From Gammaproteobacteria bacterium (GTDB lineage Bacteria > Pseudomonadota > Gammaproteobacteria > Chromatiales > Chromatiaceae): a DNA stretch of 14,463 bases. The stretch's first letter is position 1. Each line of letters starts with the position of its first letter. The position numbers and the translations under genes are program-made. The stretch covers positions 1,435-15,897 of the forward strand of contig JADWMH010000020.1 of NCBI GenBank assembly GCA_015767355.1. Reading direction: 5' to 3'. Positions 1 to 7,625 of the stretch are shown in pieces. The notes beneath the pieces were generated by a model. That model saw nothing but the letters and a program-made list of their open reading frames with translations, did no database searches and was not told the DNA's origin.

Positions 1-2188
1 CGAGCGCAATAATGGTTCCTGAAATTTTTTCATTTTGAATAATAGAGATGCTATCACAGTTATTGATATCGCAGATGCGGCTGTTGATGATAATCAGCAG
101 GCATTCAGGCTCTTCACGCAGCACCTCCCTGATCTCATCCTCGTCGGTGGCGGCAATGACAGTGATGCCCCATTGGCTCATTATTTGTGTCAGTTGCAGC
201 ATGGTGTCGATGTTATCTTCGACCAGCATCACAGTTTGGCCGCTGAAGTCGGCTGCTGGTAGAGTAGATGTCGAAACTATTGATGAGAGTTGCTCGCTTT
301 CGAGTTCCGCTGTCTCCTGTTGCCAGGGAGTCTCAGCAGGTTCACTACGATAATACTCCAGTGGAAGCGCCAGTGTGAACGCAGAGCCACTGTTTTCGGT
401 GCTCGTGAGATCAAGATTGCCACCCAGCAGTGCAGCAAGGCGACGGCTGATATTGAGTCCGAGGCCGGTGCCGCCAAAACGGCGGCGAATAGAACCGTCC
501 GCCTGGCGAAAGGCTTCAAAAATATGCTTCTGCTGTTTAACGGGAATGCCGATACCGCTGTCGCTGACAGTGATATGCAGCGGTTGACCGCGATAATCGG
601 CATTGAACAGCATCTTGACGACTATAGTGATACCGCCCTGGTCGGTAAACTTGACGGCATTACTGAGCAGATTTTTCAGGATCTGACGGATTTTGTCCGA
701 GTCAGAAGTGATTGTGGACGGAGTATCTGCGGCATACTCCAGTTCCAGTGAGAGGCCTTTCTCCTCGAATTGCGGACGCATTAATTCGATGGTGTCATCA
801 AGCAGTTGCCGCAGGTTGATCTCTTCCAGTTTGAGTTCTTCGTCCAGGGATTCGATGCGGGAGAGTTCGAGGATATTGTCGATCAGCCCTAGTAAATCCC
901 TGCCGGCATGATGGATGACGCCGGCTTTTTGTTGTTGAGCCGATGGAAGAGCCGCATCTTCCCTGAGGATTTTCGAGAGCACCATGATCGAGTTGAGCGG
1001 TGTTTTCAGTTCATGGGAGACATTGGCCAGAAATTCAGTTTTGAAACGGTTGCTTTGCTCAAGCTGCCGGGTATGCGTGCGCAAATTGCGGTTGTTTCTG
1101 GCATGGGTTGAGGCAAGATGCGTCAGATTACCTGCGAGGATATGCAGCTCCTGGGGTTTGTCCCATGAGAACTTGACCTCTTCGTTTTTTTCAACAATAC
1201 GTTGCACACCACTGCCAAGCTCTTTGCTAATACGATCGAGACGATCGGCAAACCAGTTTGCCAGCAGCCACACGCCAATGAGCACCAGCAGCGAGACGAT
1301 GGCGACTGTAATCAACAGGCTCCTGCGCAGACTGGCCAGGGGTGACTCATCGACGATACGTCCTACCCACAAAGGTTCGTTGCTCTCGGTGCGAAACATC
1401 GGAACCCAGAACATGCGGTGTTCCTCGTCGTCACGCCACAATCCGATTCTTCCCCGCTGGAAGATCTCATCAAGACCGGGAAAATCCTCGAAGGCTTTCC
1501 CGACGGGAGATTTCCTGGATGTGTAGAGATAGCTGCCGTCGTTTTGTACCCACAGAGTGCCTCGATAGGCGCGGGCCAGCCCGCCGGGATCGACGGTGAT
1601 AACTACCATCGCCGTTGCTTCTCCCTTGTTATCCCGGATAGCGCTGGCGATATAGAGGCGTAGCAATCCACGCTGATGTTCATCATATTCGGTGTAGATC
1701 GGGCTGACGAGTACGGATGAAGGGCCGGCGTCCAGTACGGAAGTCAGGAAAGCATGGCTGGGCATATTGGGCCTGGATGCCGTCTTCTTCAGCAAATTTC
1801 CTGTCTTGTCTCTTTCCAGCCAGAAGCGGGCTGTGCCATTCTCATCCAGAAAATTGATACTGATGATGTCGAGGCTTTTGCCGAAGAGGCGATTGATCCA
1901 TTCTGTGTAGCGTGAACGGGCTTCGATCGCCTTTTGTGTGTTCTTGTTGTCAGAGCTGACGATAATGCCAGGTTCGGGCAGTTTTGCCACGACGCCGGTG
2001 AGCGCCTGGCGGCTGGCCATGTGCTTGTCCAGATCACGAAAATCAGCGCGCAGCTGCTGTAGATGCGCCTGCTGATAGAAAATCTGCAGACGATCAAGCA
2101 TCGGCGGCAGCCCGAATGTCAACAGCAGCACCATAGGCGTCAGTGCGAACAGTAGCAGGATCAACAGGATGTAGGTGCGTAACTTCAC
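1..2188 (-). CDS. Hybrid sensor histidine kinase with degenerate receiver (partial)
   Basis: The minus strand is open from 2188 to the left edge, giving 729 residues with no stop seen, so the C-terminus is missing. In order: a first membrane segment (about residues 5-25, preceded by Lys and Arg), a periplasmic sensor region (about 30-285, probably Cache/PAS-like but not identified further), a second membrane segment (about 291-314), a HAMP-like linker, a HisKA domain with the H-box SHELKTPLN (phosphoacceptor His392), and an HATPase domain with N510 (LLSNAVKF), D543 (DSGIGIP) and the GGTGLGL box at 572-578. A receiver domain starts near 653 with LVEDN. The acidic pair is E657/D658, and the phosphorylation position 44 residues later is Asn702 (codon 83-85) instead of Asp. 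The start is GTG at 2188, chosen because it gives a proper N-terminal membrane anchor; the Shine-Dalgarno is poor. More receiver or Hpt domains may lie beyond the edge. The stimulus and partner regulator are unknown. Confidence 0.9.
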   Translation of the reverse strand, partial: MKLRTYILLILLLFALTPMVLLLTFGLPPMLDRLQIFYQQAHLQQLRADFRDLDKHMASRQALTGVVAKLPEPGIIVSSDNKNTQKAIEARSRYTEWINRLFGKSLDIISINFLDENGTARFWLERDKTGNLLKKTASRPNMPSHAFLTSVLDAGPSSVLVSPIYTEYDEHQRGLLRLYIASAIRDNKGEATAMVVITVDPGGLARAYRGTLWVQNDGSYLYTSRKSPVGKAFEDFPGLDEIFQRGRIGLWRDDEEHRMFWVPMFRTESNEPLWVGRIVDESPLASLRRSLLITVAIVSLLVLIGVWLLANWFADRLDRISKELGSGVQRIVEKNEEVKFSWDKPQELHILAGNLTHLASTHARNNRNLRTHTRQLEQSNRFKTEFLANVSHELKTPLNSIMVLSKILREDAALPSAQQQKAGVIHHAGRDLLGLIDNILELSRIESLDEELKLEEINLRQLLDDTIELMRPQFEEKGLSLELEYAADTPSTITSDSDKIRQILKNLLSNAVKFTDQGGITIVVKMLFNADYRGQPLHITVSDSGIGIPVKQQKHIFEAFRQADGSIRRRFGGTGLGLNISRRLAALLGGNLDLTSTENSGSAFTLALPLEYYRSEPAETPWQQETAELESEQLSSIVSTSTLPAADFSGQTVMLVEDNIDTMLQLTQIMSQWGITVIAATDEDEIREVLREEPECLLIIINSRICDINNCDSISIIQNEKISGTIIAL

Positions 2189-2236
2189 AGGTGCATAATA
2201 CAGTAGGTGCTGGTAAATCCCTGAAGAAATGTATGT

Positions 2237-2266
2237 TTGCTGTAGTACTCATCAGTCGCATACAAT
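2237..2266 (+). promoter_or_regulatory. Candidate sigma-70 promoter of folE
   Basis: TTGCTG (2237-2242) and TACAAT (2261-2266) are separated by 18 bp. The -10 matches the consensus at five of six positions and the -35 at three of six. It lies about 33 bp upstream of the folE start codon, in the gap between folE and the divergent kinase gene. This is prediction from sequence only. Confidence 0.4.
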
Positions 2267-2299
2267 CAAATCTGAATCAAAACAACAGAGGAGATAATC

Positions 2300-2854
2300 A
2301 TGTCACAAGATGCATTGATACAACACTATTCCGGCATTATCGAGGGGGTTGGTGAAGATTTGCAGCGTGACGGGCTGCTGAAAACGCCGCAGCGGGCCGC
2401 CAAAGCGATGGAGTTTTTATGCAAAGGCTATCATCAGACACTGGATGAGGTGGTCAACAAGGCTGTCTTTGAAACCAGCAATGATGACATGGTGATTGTC
2501 AAGGATATTGAACTCTACTCGCTGTGCGAGCATCACATGCTGCCTTTTATCGGCAAGGCGCATGTTGCCTACCTGCCCAGGGGGAAGGTGATCGGGCTCT
2601 CTAAAATTGCCCGTATTGTCGACATGTATGCACGCCGCCTGCAGATACAGGAGAATATGACGGTGCAGATTGCTGATGCCATCGAGCAGGCGATTCAGCC
2701 AGCTGGAGTCGCTGTCACCATTGAAGCGGAGCATCTGTGCATGAAAATGCGCGGCGTGGAGAAGCAGAACTCACTGATGAAAACCTCGGTGATGCTGGGT
2801 GCATTCCGCAAATCCCAGGCAACGCGCATGGAGTACCTCACGCTGATTCATTGA
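2300..2854 (+). CDS. folE: GTP cyclohydrolase I
   Basis: This 184-residue protein matches type I GTP cyclohydrolase (FolE), which converts GTP to 7,8-dihydroneopterin triphosphate, the first step of folate and pterin synthesis in the cytoplasm. The zinc-site motifs are present: Cys76 and His79 in LCEHHMLP and Cys147 in EAEHLCMKMRG, equivalent to Cys110, His113 and Cys181 of the E. coli enzyme. The GKVIGLSKIARIVDMYARR block (residues 95-113) is also typical. The length is in the normal range for compact bacterial forms. The ATG at 2300 is preceded by AGAGGAG (2287-2293) at good spacing. The gene stands alone, divergent from the sensor kinase and convergent with tmcA, and is followed by a palindromic repeat that could end its transcript. 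Confidence 0.96.
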   Translation: MSQDALIQHYSGIIEGVGEDLQRDGLLKTPQRAAKAMEFLCKGYHQTLDEVVNKAVFETSNDDMVIVKDIELYSLCEHHMLPFIGKAHVAYLPRGKVIGLSKIARIVDMYARRLQIQENMTVQIADAIEQAIQPAGVAVTIEAEHLCMKMRGVEKQNSLMKTSVMLGAFRKSQATRMEYLTLIH

Positions 2855-2860
2855 TTATCG

Positions 2861-2930
2861 ACCACGAAAGTCACGAAAAGCACGAAAAAAAGAGGTTTTA
2901 TTATTTCGTATGGTTTGTGACTTTCGTGGT
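2861..2930. repeat. CACGAAA-type palindromic repeat, copy 1
   Basis: ACCACGAAAGTCAC (2861-2874) and its exact reverse complement (2917-2930) form a 14-bp perfect inverted repeat. The left part holds three direct CACGAAA units. The stem is followed by a T-rich run (2935-2939), so the element could act as a terminator for folE, though its loop of about 42 nt is long. The first 18 bases recur exactly at 13531-13548. Confidence 0.8.
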
Positions 2931-2947
2931 AGATTTTTCTTCAGATT

Positions 2948-3081
2948 GTAGGGGGGATAAGGCGTCTTTTTGCCGCATCCACCAATGCGCCTGAATTATG
3001 GTGGATGCGGCAATGATTGTTCCTGACAATCTTATTGCACTTCCTCCATCCATGGAAGTCGCTGACGCTTATCCCCCCTAC
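2948..3081. repeat. Nested palindromic element (MITE- or REP-like)
   Basis: The outer arms are GTAGGGGGGATAAG (2948-2961) and its exact reverse complement (3068-3081), 14 bp each. An inner perfect 15-bp inverted repeat, TTGCCGCATCCACCA (2970-2984) with its complement (2999-3013), encloses a 14-nt loop. The element fills the space between the convergent folE and tmcA genes and has no coding capacity. Sequences of the form GTAGGGnGGATAAGCG...ATCCnCC are common dispersed repeats in gammaproteobacterial genomes; that this one belongs to such a family is an inference. Confidence 0.75.
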
Positions 3082-3124
3082 GGCCCAATCATGCTCCGCT
3101 GTATGAAAAAATAATATTGAGGTG

Positions 3125-5194
3125 TTATTCACAAAGCAGTTTCTTAACAGCATGCTGTAGAGAGCGCTGCACCTCGCGTTTTCCGGCCAGTTGTAATCTT
3201 GCGGCAAGACTTTGAATTGTCTCTCTCTGTAAAACCCTGCTGAAAAAGAGATCTTGCTGCTGGTCGTTAAGTCTTGCTGCATTTCCGCTGCGGGCTGCCC
3301 ATATTGCCAATTCCACGAGTTCCGGAAATACAGCGTCAAACGGGAGTTGCGCTGCAGCGAAGCGCCTGAGCAGTTCGTCGCTCTGTGACGATACATCACT
3401 GCTGTGCATGGCGTTCTGAAGCAGCGGCAGGAAGATCCCGCTCTCCAGTTTATTGAGGCTGTCAGTGAGCAACAGTGGAAGTTGTTTGAGAAAACGCTCT
3501 TGGGCCTGATGCAACAGCTGCCTGCCATTATCAGTGAGCGGATGGAGCATCAGCAGCGAGTGACAGCCGCTGGATGCCTCTCTTTTCAATCCGATGCGCA
3601 CTGGCTGGAATCTGTTTTTTCGCCACAAAGCCAGCAGGTCACTGGTGGCTCCAAAACTTGTGCAGAGGGTGTCGATGCCTTTTGTTGAGGAGCACAGCTC
3701 TTTCAATAGCGCGCTGGCAACGCCTTCTCTGCGGATTGCCGGATGGACTGCAATACGCATGATGCGCAAAAAGTTGTGCTGCAGCGCCTGTGGTTGTGCG
3801 CAGTGAAGCGCCAGTGTCTGAGGCGCAAGATGTCCATGCGGGCGCCGTTTTCCTGAAAGGATCTGTGACATCATGGCGTCATCAAATCCCCCTTCGCGAA
3901 CAGCAACTGCAACAGCTGCAATCTCTCCCCGGTAACGGCCCAGCAGGATCTCGACATTGGCGCCATCGAGCAGATAGCGCAGATCGAACGGGCGGGTGCG
4001 ATAGTGCGCCAGCACCAGCAAGCCAAAAATTTGTCTCAATGTTTGCTCATCCTGAAGCAGAGTGTCCCGGGTGATACGGCTGATTTCAAGTTGATCCGGC
4101 GTAAATTCTGCGAAAGCATTGTCATCAGCCGGCTCGGCATTCATCAGGAACGCATCGAATGTGAGCCGTTCCAGGGGATCGTTTGGATCCCAGCGGATCG
4201 GGGTGGAGAGTCGCAACTCCCTCCACTGCGGAGTGAGACGATCAAGGGTGTCGCGAAAACGGATGGCAAAACCTCTGCCGGAGCCTTCATAGCCATGCAC
4301 CGTGGTAGAGAAGACGGTGCGCTTGTAACGCTGCAGCAGGGCTTCCAGCAGCGGAGCGGGGATGGCGGCGGCTTCATCTACAAACAATATATCTGCAATC
4401 TTGTGCTGCTTTAGCAACTGGTCCGGGGCAACAAAGCGGAGCGATCGATCCCGGGTAAAGAGTTTTCCTGTGTCGGAATTAAACCCGGGAAGTTCGGGAG
4501 CCGCATGTTGAAACAGGGTCGCAACAGCATTCATAGCCGGGGCAGTGACTACAATGTGGTATCGGAAATGCTCGTGCCTATTCAGCAGTATGGCGGCCGC
4601 CAGGCCCAGCGCAGTGCTTTTCCCCCGCCCTCTGTCTGCTGTAATGACCAGCGGGCGGGAGCGATGACCACCGGCGACATGCACAATGGCGTCGATAGCC
4701 TGTTGTTGATCTGCGGTGGATGCTGTTGTACTGGTGACGGGGGAGGAGAGCGGTGCGCTTCCATGCGACTCTTCCTGCGTGATCACTTCAGCGGCAGGAG
4801 TGTGCAGAAACATGCTGCTGAGACGTTGCAAAAAGCGGCCGTTGATCTTGTCTGCTGTTACAGGCCAGACACACAGACGTTGGTAGTCAGGGTCTTTAAA
4901 AGCGGGCCATTGATGCAGTGGAGGGGTGAGCAACAGCAGATAGCCGTGATTTTTGATTGTGCCGCTGACAGCAGCAAAAGCATCTGCATCAAAGCCGCAA
5001 TGGGCATCGAAGAGAATGCTGTGAAACTCCTGTCCCAGCAGCTGCTTTGCCTGGTTTGCCGGAATCACCCGGTCAAGCTGCTGCTTCCCGGCGACGTCGC
5101 CGATCCACACGACTCCCGGACGATTTGCCAGCAGCTGTGCGGCTCTTGTTCTGCACCATGCGGCACTGCCGGCAAGAATCAGAAAATGACGCAT
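3125..5194 (-). CDS. tmcA: tRNA(Met) cytidine acetyltransferase
   Basis: This 689-residue protein matches TmcA, which uses acetyl-CoA and ATP (or GTP) to make N4-acetylcytidine at the wobble base of elongator tRNA(Met), preventing misreading of AUA codons. Visible parts in order: an N-terminal domain (about 1-130); an RNA-helicase-like ATPase with Walker A ITADRGRGKST (Lys192) and Walker B ILFVDEAAAIP (Asp273-Glu274); the conserved STTVHGYEGSGRGFAIRF block (296-313); a GNAT acetyltransferase domain with the acetyl-CoA loop VHPAIRREGVASALL (483-497); and a C-terminal tail. The length is close to that of the E. coli enzyme (about 670 residues). The ATG at 5194 has GGAG (5205-5202) with 7-nt spacing. 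It lies 73 bp downstream of galU on the same strand, with a CACGGAA-type repeat in the gap, so it is probably cotranscribed with galU but could have its own promoter. Confidence 0.95.
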   Translation of the reverse strand: MRHFLILAGSAAWCRTRAAQLLANRPGVVWIGDVAGKQQLDRVIPANQAKQLLGQEFHSILFDAHCGFDADAFAAVSGTIKNHGYLLLLTPPLHQWPAFKDPDYQRLCVWPVTADKINGRFLQRLSSMFLHTPAAEVITQEESHGSAPLSSPVTSTTASTADQQQAIDAIVHVAGGHRSRPLVITADRGRGKSTALGLAAAILLNRHEHFRYHIVVTAPAMNAVATLFQHAAPELPGFNSDTGKLFTRDRSLRFVAPDQLLKQHKIADILFVDEAAAIPAPLLEALLQRYKRTVFSTTVHGYEGSGRGFAIRFRDTLDRLTPQWRELRLSTPIRWDPNDPLERLTFDAFLMNAEPADDNAFAEFTPDQLEISRITRDTLLQDEQTLRQIFGLLVLAHYRTRPFDLRYLLDGANVEILLGRYRGEIAAVAVAVREGGFDDAMMSQILSGKRRPHGHLAPQTLALHCAQPQALQHNFLRIMRIAVHPAIRREGVASALLKELCSSTKGIDTLCTSFGATSDLLALWRKNRFQPVRIGLKREASSGCHSLLMLHPLTDNGRQLLHQAQERFLKQLPLLLTDSLNKLESGIFLPLLQNAMHSSDVSSQSDELLRRFAAAQLPFDAVFPELVELAIWAARSGNAARLNDQQQDLFFSRVLQRETIQSLAARLQLAGKREVQRSLQHAVKKLLCE

Positions 5195-5218
5195 TGTTCA
5201 ACTCCACGCCATTTTTTT

Positions 5219-5246
5219 AACCACGGAACACACGGACCATACGGAA
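5219..5246. repeat. CACGAAA-type repeat, diverged copy 2
   Basis: The stretch carries ACCACGGAACACACGG followed by a CATACGGAA unit. It has the same ACCACG-n-CACG periodicity as the repeats at 2861 and 13531 but with GGAA in place of GAAA, and no clear second arm. It lies between galU and tmcA, upstream of the tmcA ribosome binding site. Confidence 0.5.
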
Positions 5247-5267
5247 TGATTTTTCTTGTTTGAAAAA

Positions 5268-6095
5268 TCAGGCCTGAGCTTTCTGGAGCTGATAGAAGGC
5301 GTTGGTTGCAGCAACAAAACCGTCAATGGAGCCGCAGTCATAACGATCCCCATTGAATTCATAGGCGATCACATTGCCCTCTTTTGCCTGTTGCAGCAGG
5401 GCATCTGTAATCTGAATCTCTCCGCCGCTGCCTGCTGGTGTCTTCTCCAGAATTGTGAATATATCCGGGGTCAGGATATAGCGCCCGATGATGGCGAGGT
5501 TTGACGGCGCTTCCTCCGGGGAGGGTTTTTCAATCATGTCGGTGACACGAAACACGCCCTCTTCAATCTCATCTCCGGCAATTACGCCGTATTTGTGCGT
5601 CTCTTCCGGTGTCACTCTCTCGATTGCGACAACGCTGCAGCGGTATTTTTCGTAAATTTGCACCATCTGGTGCATGACTCCATCGGGCTCGGCGCTGCAT
5701 AGATCATCGGCAAGAATGACTCCAAAAGGTTCATCTCCGATCAATACCTCGCCAGTGAGAATGGCGTGACCCAGTCCCCGCATCTCGATCTGGCGGGTAT
5801 AGGAGAAAGTACAGTGCTCGATCAGATAGCGGATCTCCTTCAGGTAGGCCTCCTTGGAGGTACCGTCAATCAGGTGCTCGAGTTCGTAATTGGTATCGAA
5901 GTGGTCTTCAATTGCGCGTTTACCGCGTCCAGTGACAATGGCGACATTCTGCATGCCGGCCTGCAGCGCCTCCTCGATGCCGTACTGAATCAGCGGTTTG
6001 GTGAGAATCGGCAGCATCTCCTTGGGCATTGCCTTGGTTGCCGGGAGAAAACGGGTGCCGTAGCCGGCTGCGGGAAAGAGACATTTTCTGATCAT
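5268..6095 (-). CDS. galU: UTP--glucose-1-phosphate uridylyltransferase
   Basis: This 275-residue protein matches GalU, which makes UDP-glucose from UTP and glucose 1-phosphate for LPS core, exopolysaccharide and glycogen-type metabolism. The N-terminus carries the nucleotide-binding signature FPAAGYGTRFLPATKAMPKE (residues 7-26). Further family blocks are GRGKRAIEDHFD, ILADDL, MIEKP and the sugar-phosphate region GSGGEIQITDAL. The length is slightly short but within the family range. The ATG at 6095 places the signature at the usual distance from the N-terminus; no strong Shine-Dalgarno precedes it. It lies 27 bp downstream of the HExxH gene and 73 bp upstream of tmcA on the same strand, so an operon is likely. 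Confidence 0.95.
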   Translation of the reverse strand: MIRKCLFPAAGYGTRFLPATKAMPKEMLPILTKPLIQYGIEEALQAGMQNVAIVTGRGKRAIEDHFDTNYELEHLIDGTSKEAYLKEIRYLIEHCTFSYTRQIEMRGLGHAILTGEVLIGDEPFGVILADDLCSAEPDGVMHQMVQIYEKYRCSVVAIERVTPEETHKYGVIAGDEIEEGVFRVTDMIEKPSPEEAPSNLAIIGRYILTPDIFTILEKTPAGSGGEIQITDALLQQAKEGNVIAYEFNGDRYDCGSIDGFVAATNAFYQLQKAQA

Positions 6096-6122
6096 TTTAG
6101 TGGTGATGTTCCGCGCTCTTAA

Positions 6123-6608
6123 TCAGCGCAGTTTCCATGTGGGATTATTGTAACAATCTATAATACCAGCCTTTTGCAGCCATTGTTTGGCATCTTCAGC
6201 ATCTTCTTCAAACCACGCACGTGCGGAACCAAGCCGGAATGTGTAGCCCCAGCGATCCATATCCTGCAACATTCGATCTGTGCTGAAACCGGCAAGTTTA
6301 TCGGCGAGAATAATCTGCAGATAACAGACTCCGTTTTCCTCATCATAATCACCGCCGGCATCCGTATGCAGTTGTGTGCGCCGCTCACTCTCCATGCAAA
6401 TATAGTGGCAGGCCTCATGAAAGGCGGAGTGAATTGGTGTGTCTTCGCGGATGTAGAGACGGGATTTGATCACTCCTGCCTCGGACTCTCCCCAATAGGA
6501 ACCGGGTATGGGGGTATCGTCATCGACGGGAGTGACGGTCAGGGCATACTTCAGGAAAAGTTTTTCGATTTCAGGAACTCTTTCCTTGCAAAGTGTTACA
6601 TCAGGCAT
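6123..6608 (-). CDS. Small HExxH protein of unknown function, putative metallopeptidase
   Basis: This 161-residue acidic, soluble-looking protein was not recognised as a named family. It has no signal peptide or membrane segment. The clearest motif is SAFHEACHYIC, with His64-Glu65-x-x-His68, the zinc-binding pattern of zincin metalloproteases. An acidic cluster at Asp87 to Glu91 (DYDEEN) about 20 residues later could supply a third ligand, as in gluzincins. Other notable stretches are IPGSYWGESEAGVI near the N-terminus and WGYTFRLGSARAWFEEDAEDA near the C-terminus. The ATG at 6608 has a weak GTGGAC about 6 nt upstream. It is the first gene of the probable operon with galU and tmcA. That it is a real gene is well supported by its packing; peptidase activity is inferred from the motif alone. 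Confidence 0.75.
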   Translation of the reverse strand: MPDVTLCKERVPEIEKLFLKYALTVTPVDDDTPIPGSYWGESEAGVIKSRLYIREDTPIHSAFHEACHYICMESERRTQLHTDAGGDYDEENGVCYLQIILADKLAGFSTDRMLQDMDRWGYTFRLGSARAWFEEDAEDAKQWLQKAGIIDCYNNPTWKLR

Positions 6609-6655
6609 AATTGTCCACTGGCGGTATAATCATCACAAATTGTAATCCTTAATTA

Positions 6656-7543
6656 GTGATATCTGAAATGCTTCAGTTTCTACTCACCTTATATGCAAAA
6701 ACTCCGCTGGGTGTTGCACAGCGCCTGGGCGGGTTTATTGGCTGGATTGCATGGATCTTTCATCTGCGTGAACGTCATACGGCCGAGGTGAATATCGCTC
6801 TCTGCTTTCCAGAAATGCCGCCACAGCAGCAGCAGCAGCTGGTGAAACAGACGCTGGTGGAGAATGGCAAATTGATGGCGGAGCTGCCCATCACATGGCT
6901 GCGCCCATTCTCGGAGTTTGAATCAAGAGTCGATGTGCGTGAATTTCGCCGCCACCTGGCAGAAAAATACCAGCAGGGTAATGGTTTGATTGTCGCAGTC
7001 CCGCATATGGGCAATTGGGAGCTTGGTCTGCATGCCGTGGTATCAGTCGGGCCAACCACTGTGTTGTATCGGCCGCCCCGGCAGCAGTGGCTCGAGGAGA
7101 TTATGACGCAGGGGCGATCGGCAAATGGCGCACTCCTGGTTCCGTCAACAGGCAGTGGCATCAAGCAACTCGTTGCTGCTTTGAAAAGAAAAGAGATCAT
7201 TATTATCCTGCCTGATCAGGTGCCAAAGCAGTTGCAGAATGCAGGGGGAATCTACTCTCCTTTTTTTGGCCATAAGGCAATGACCATGACACTGTTGTCA
7301 AAACTGGCTGCAAAAACAGGGGCGCCGGTGGTGCTTGCTTTTGTTAAACGCCAGGCGCAGAAAAAAGGTTTTTTTGGGCGAATACTGGATGCTGAACCTG
7401 CTGTCAATGATCCTGATCTTGAAATTTCGGTGGGCGCACTGAATAAAACCATTGAGAGCGCTGTACTTGAAGTGCCGGCGCAGTATCAGTGGGTCTACCG
7501 CCGTTTTCAGGGAAAGGTTTACAAGAAAGCTCAAAACGATTGA
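6656..7543 (+). CDS. LpxL/HtrB-family lipid A-type acyltransferase
   Basis: This protein of up to 295 residues belongs to the family of LpxL, LpxM and LpxP, inner-membrane enzymes that transfer acyl chains from acyl-ACP to the lipid A precursor. The catalytic HxxxxE motif is present as VPHMGNWELG (His117 to Glu122). Other family blocks are VLYRPPRQQWLEE, IIIILPDQVPK, the IYSPFFGHKAMTMT segment with KTGAPVV after it, and a QYQWVYRRF ending. A hydrophobic N-terminal stretch (about 5-35) could anchor it in the inner membrane. The start is uncertain: GTG at 6656 or ATG at 6668, neither with a good Shine-Dalgarno. It is divergent from the HExxH-galU-tmcA cluster and lies 82 bp upstream of the phosphoribulokinase-like gene. 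The exact substrate (LpxL-like, LpxM-like or another lipid) cannot be assigned from sequence. Confidence 0.88.
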   Translation: MISEMLQFLLTLYAKTPLGVAQRLGGFIGWIAWIFHLRERHTAEVNIALCFPEMPPQQQQQLVKQTLVENGKLMAELPITWLRPFSEFESRVDVREFRRHLAEKYQQGNGLIVAVPHMGNWELGLHAVVSVGPTTVLYRPPRQQWLEEIMTQGRSANGALLVPSTGSGIKQLVAALKRKEIIIILPDQVPKQLQNAGGIYSPFFGHKAMTMTLLSKLAAKTGAPVVLAFVKRQAQKKGFFGRILDAEPAVNDPDLEISVGALNKTIESAVLEVPAQYQWVYRRFQGKVYKKAQND

Positions 7544-7613
7544 AACCCCTCGTATAATAAGAGAATTGATGCTTGCATGATATGATCTGAACTCATTGAC
7601 TATCATGAGCAGC

Positions 7614-7618
7614 GGAGG
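7614..7618 (+). promoter_or_regulatory. Ribosome binding site that fixes the phosphoribulokinase-like start
   Basis: GGAGG lies 7 nt before the ATG at 7626. Possible in-frame starts further upstream (7596 and 7605) lack such a site. Starting at 7626 also makes the first 47 residues align without gaps to the N-terminus of Rhodobacter phosphoribulokinase. Confidence 0.85.
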
Positions 7619-7625
7619 AAATCCG

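Noticed and set aside
2861..2890. CRISPR-like array from the CACGAAA units
   Set aside because: The units are only 7-10 bases apart, with no spacers of constant length and no cas genes in the window.
2941..3528. Minus-strand open frame overlapping the tmcA 3' end and the nested palindrome
   Set aside because: It is a shadow in another frame of tmcA; its C-terminal part is only repeat sequence.
4505..5263. Long plus-strand open frame (252 codons) opposite the tmcA N-terminus
   Set aside because: It is antisense to tmcA, whose translation shows clear family motifs throughout. The plus-strand product has no recognisable domain and extends into the CACGGAA repeat.
6625..6630. TATAAT upstream of the acyltransferase gene
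   Set aside because: It is a perfect -10 hexamer, but the sequence 17 bp upstream (CAGGCA) is not a -35; it was left out of the feature list as unsupported.
7553..7586. TATAAT (7553) and TATGAT (7581) as promoters of the phosphoribulokinase-like gene
   Set aside because: No acceptable -35 lies 16-18 bp upstream of either, so a separate promoter is not supported.
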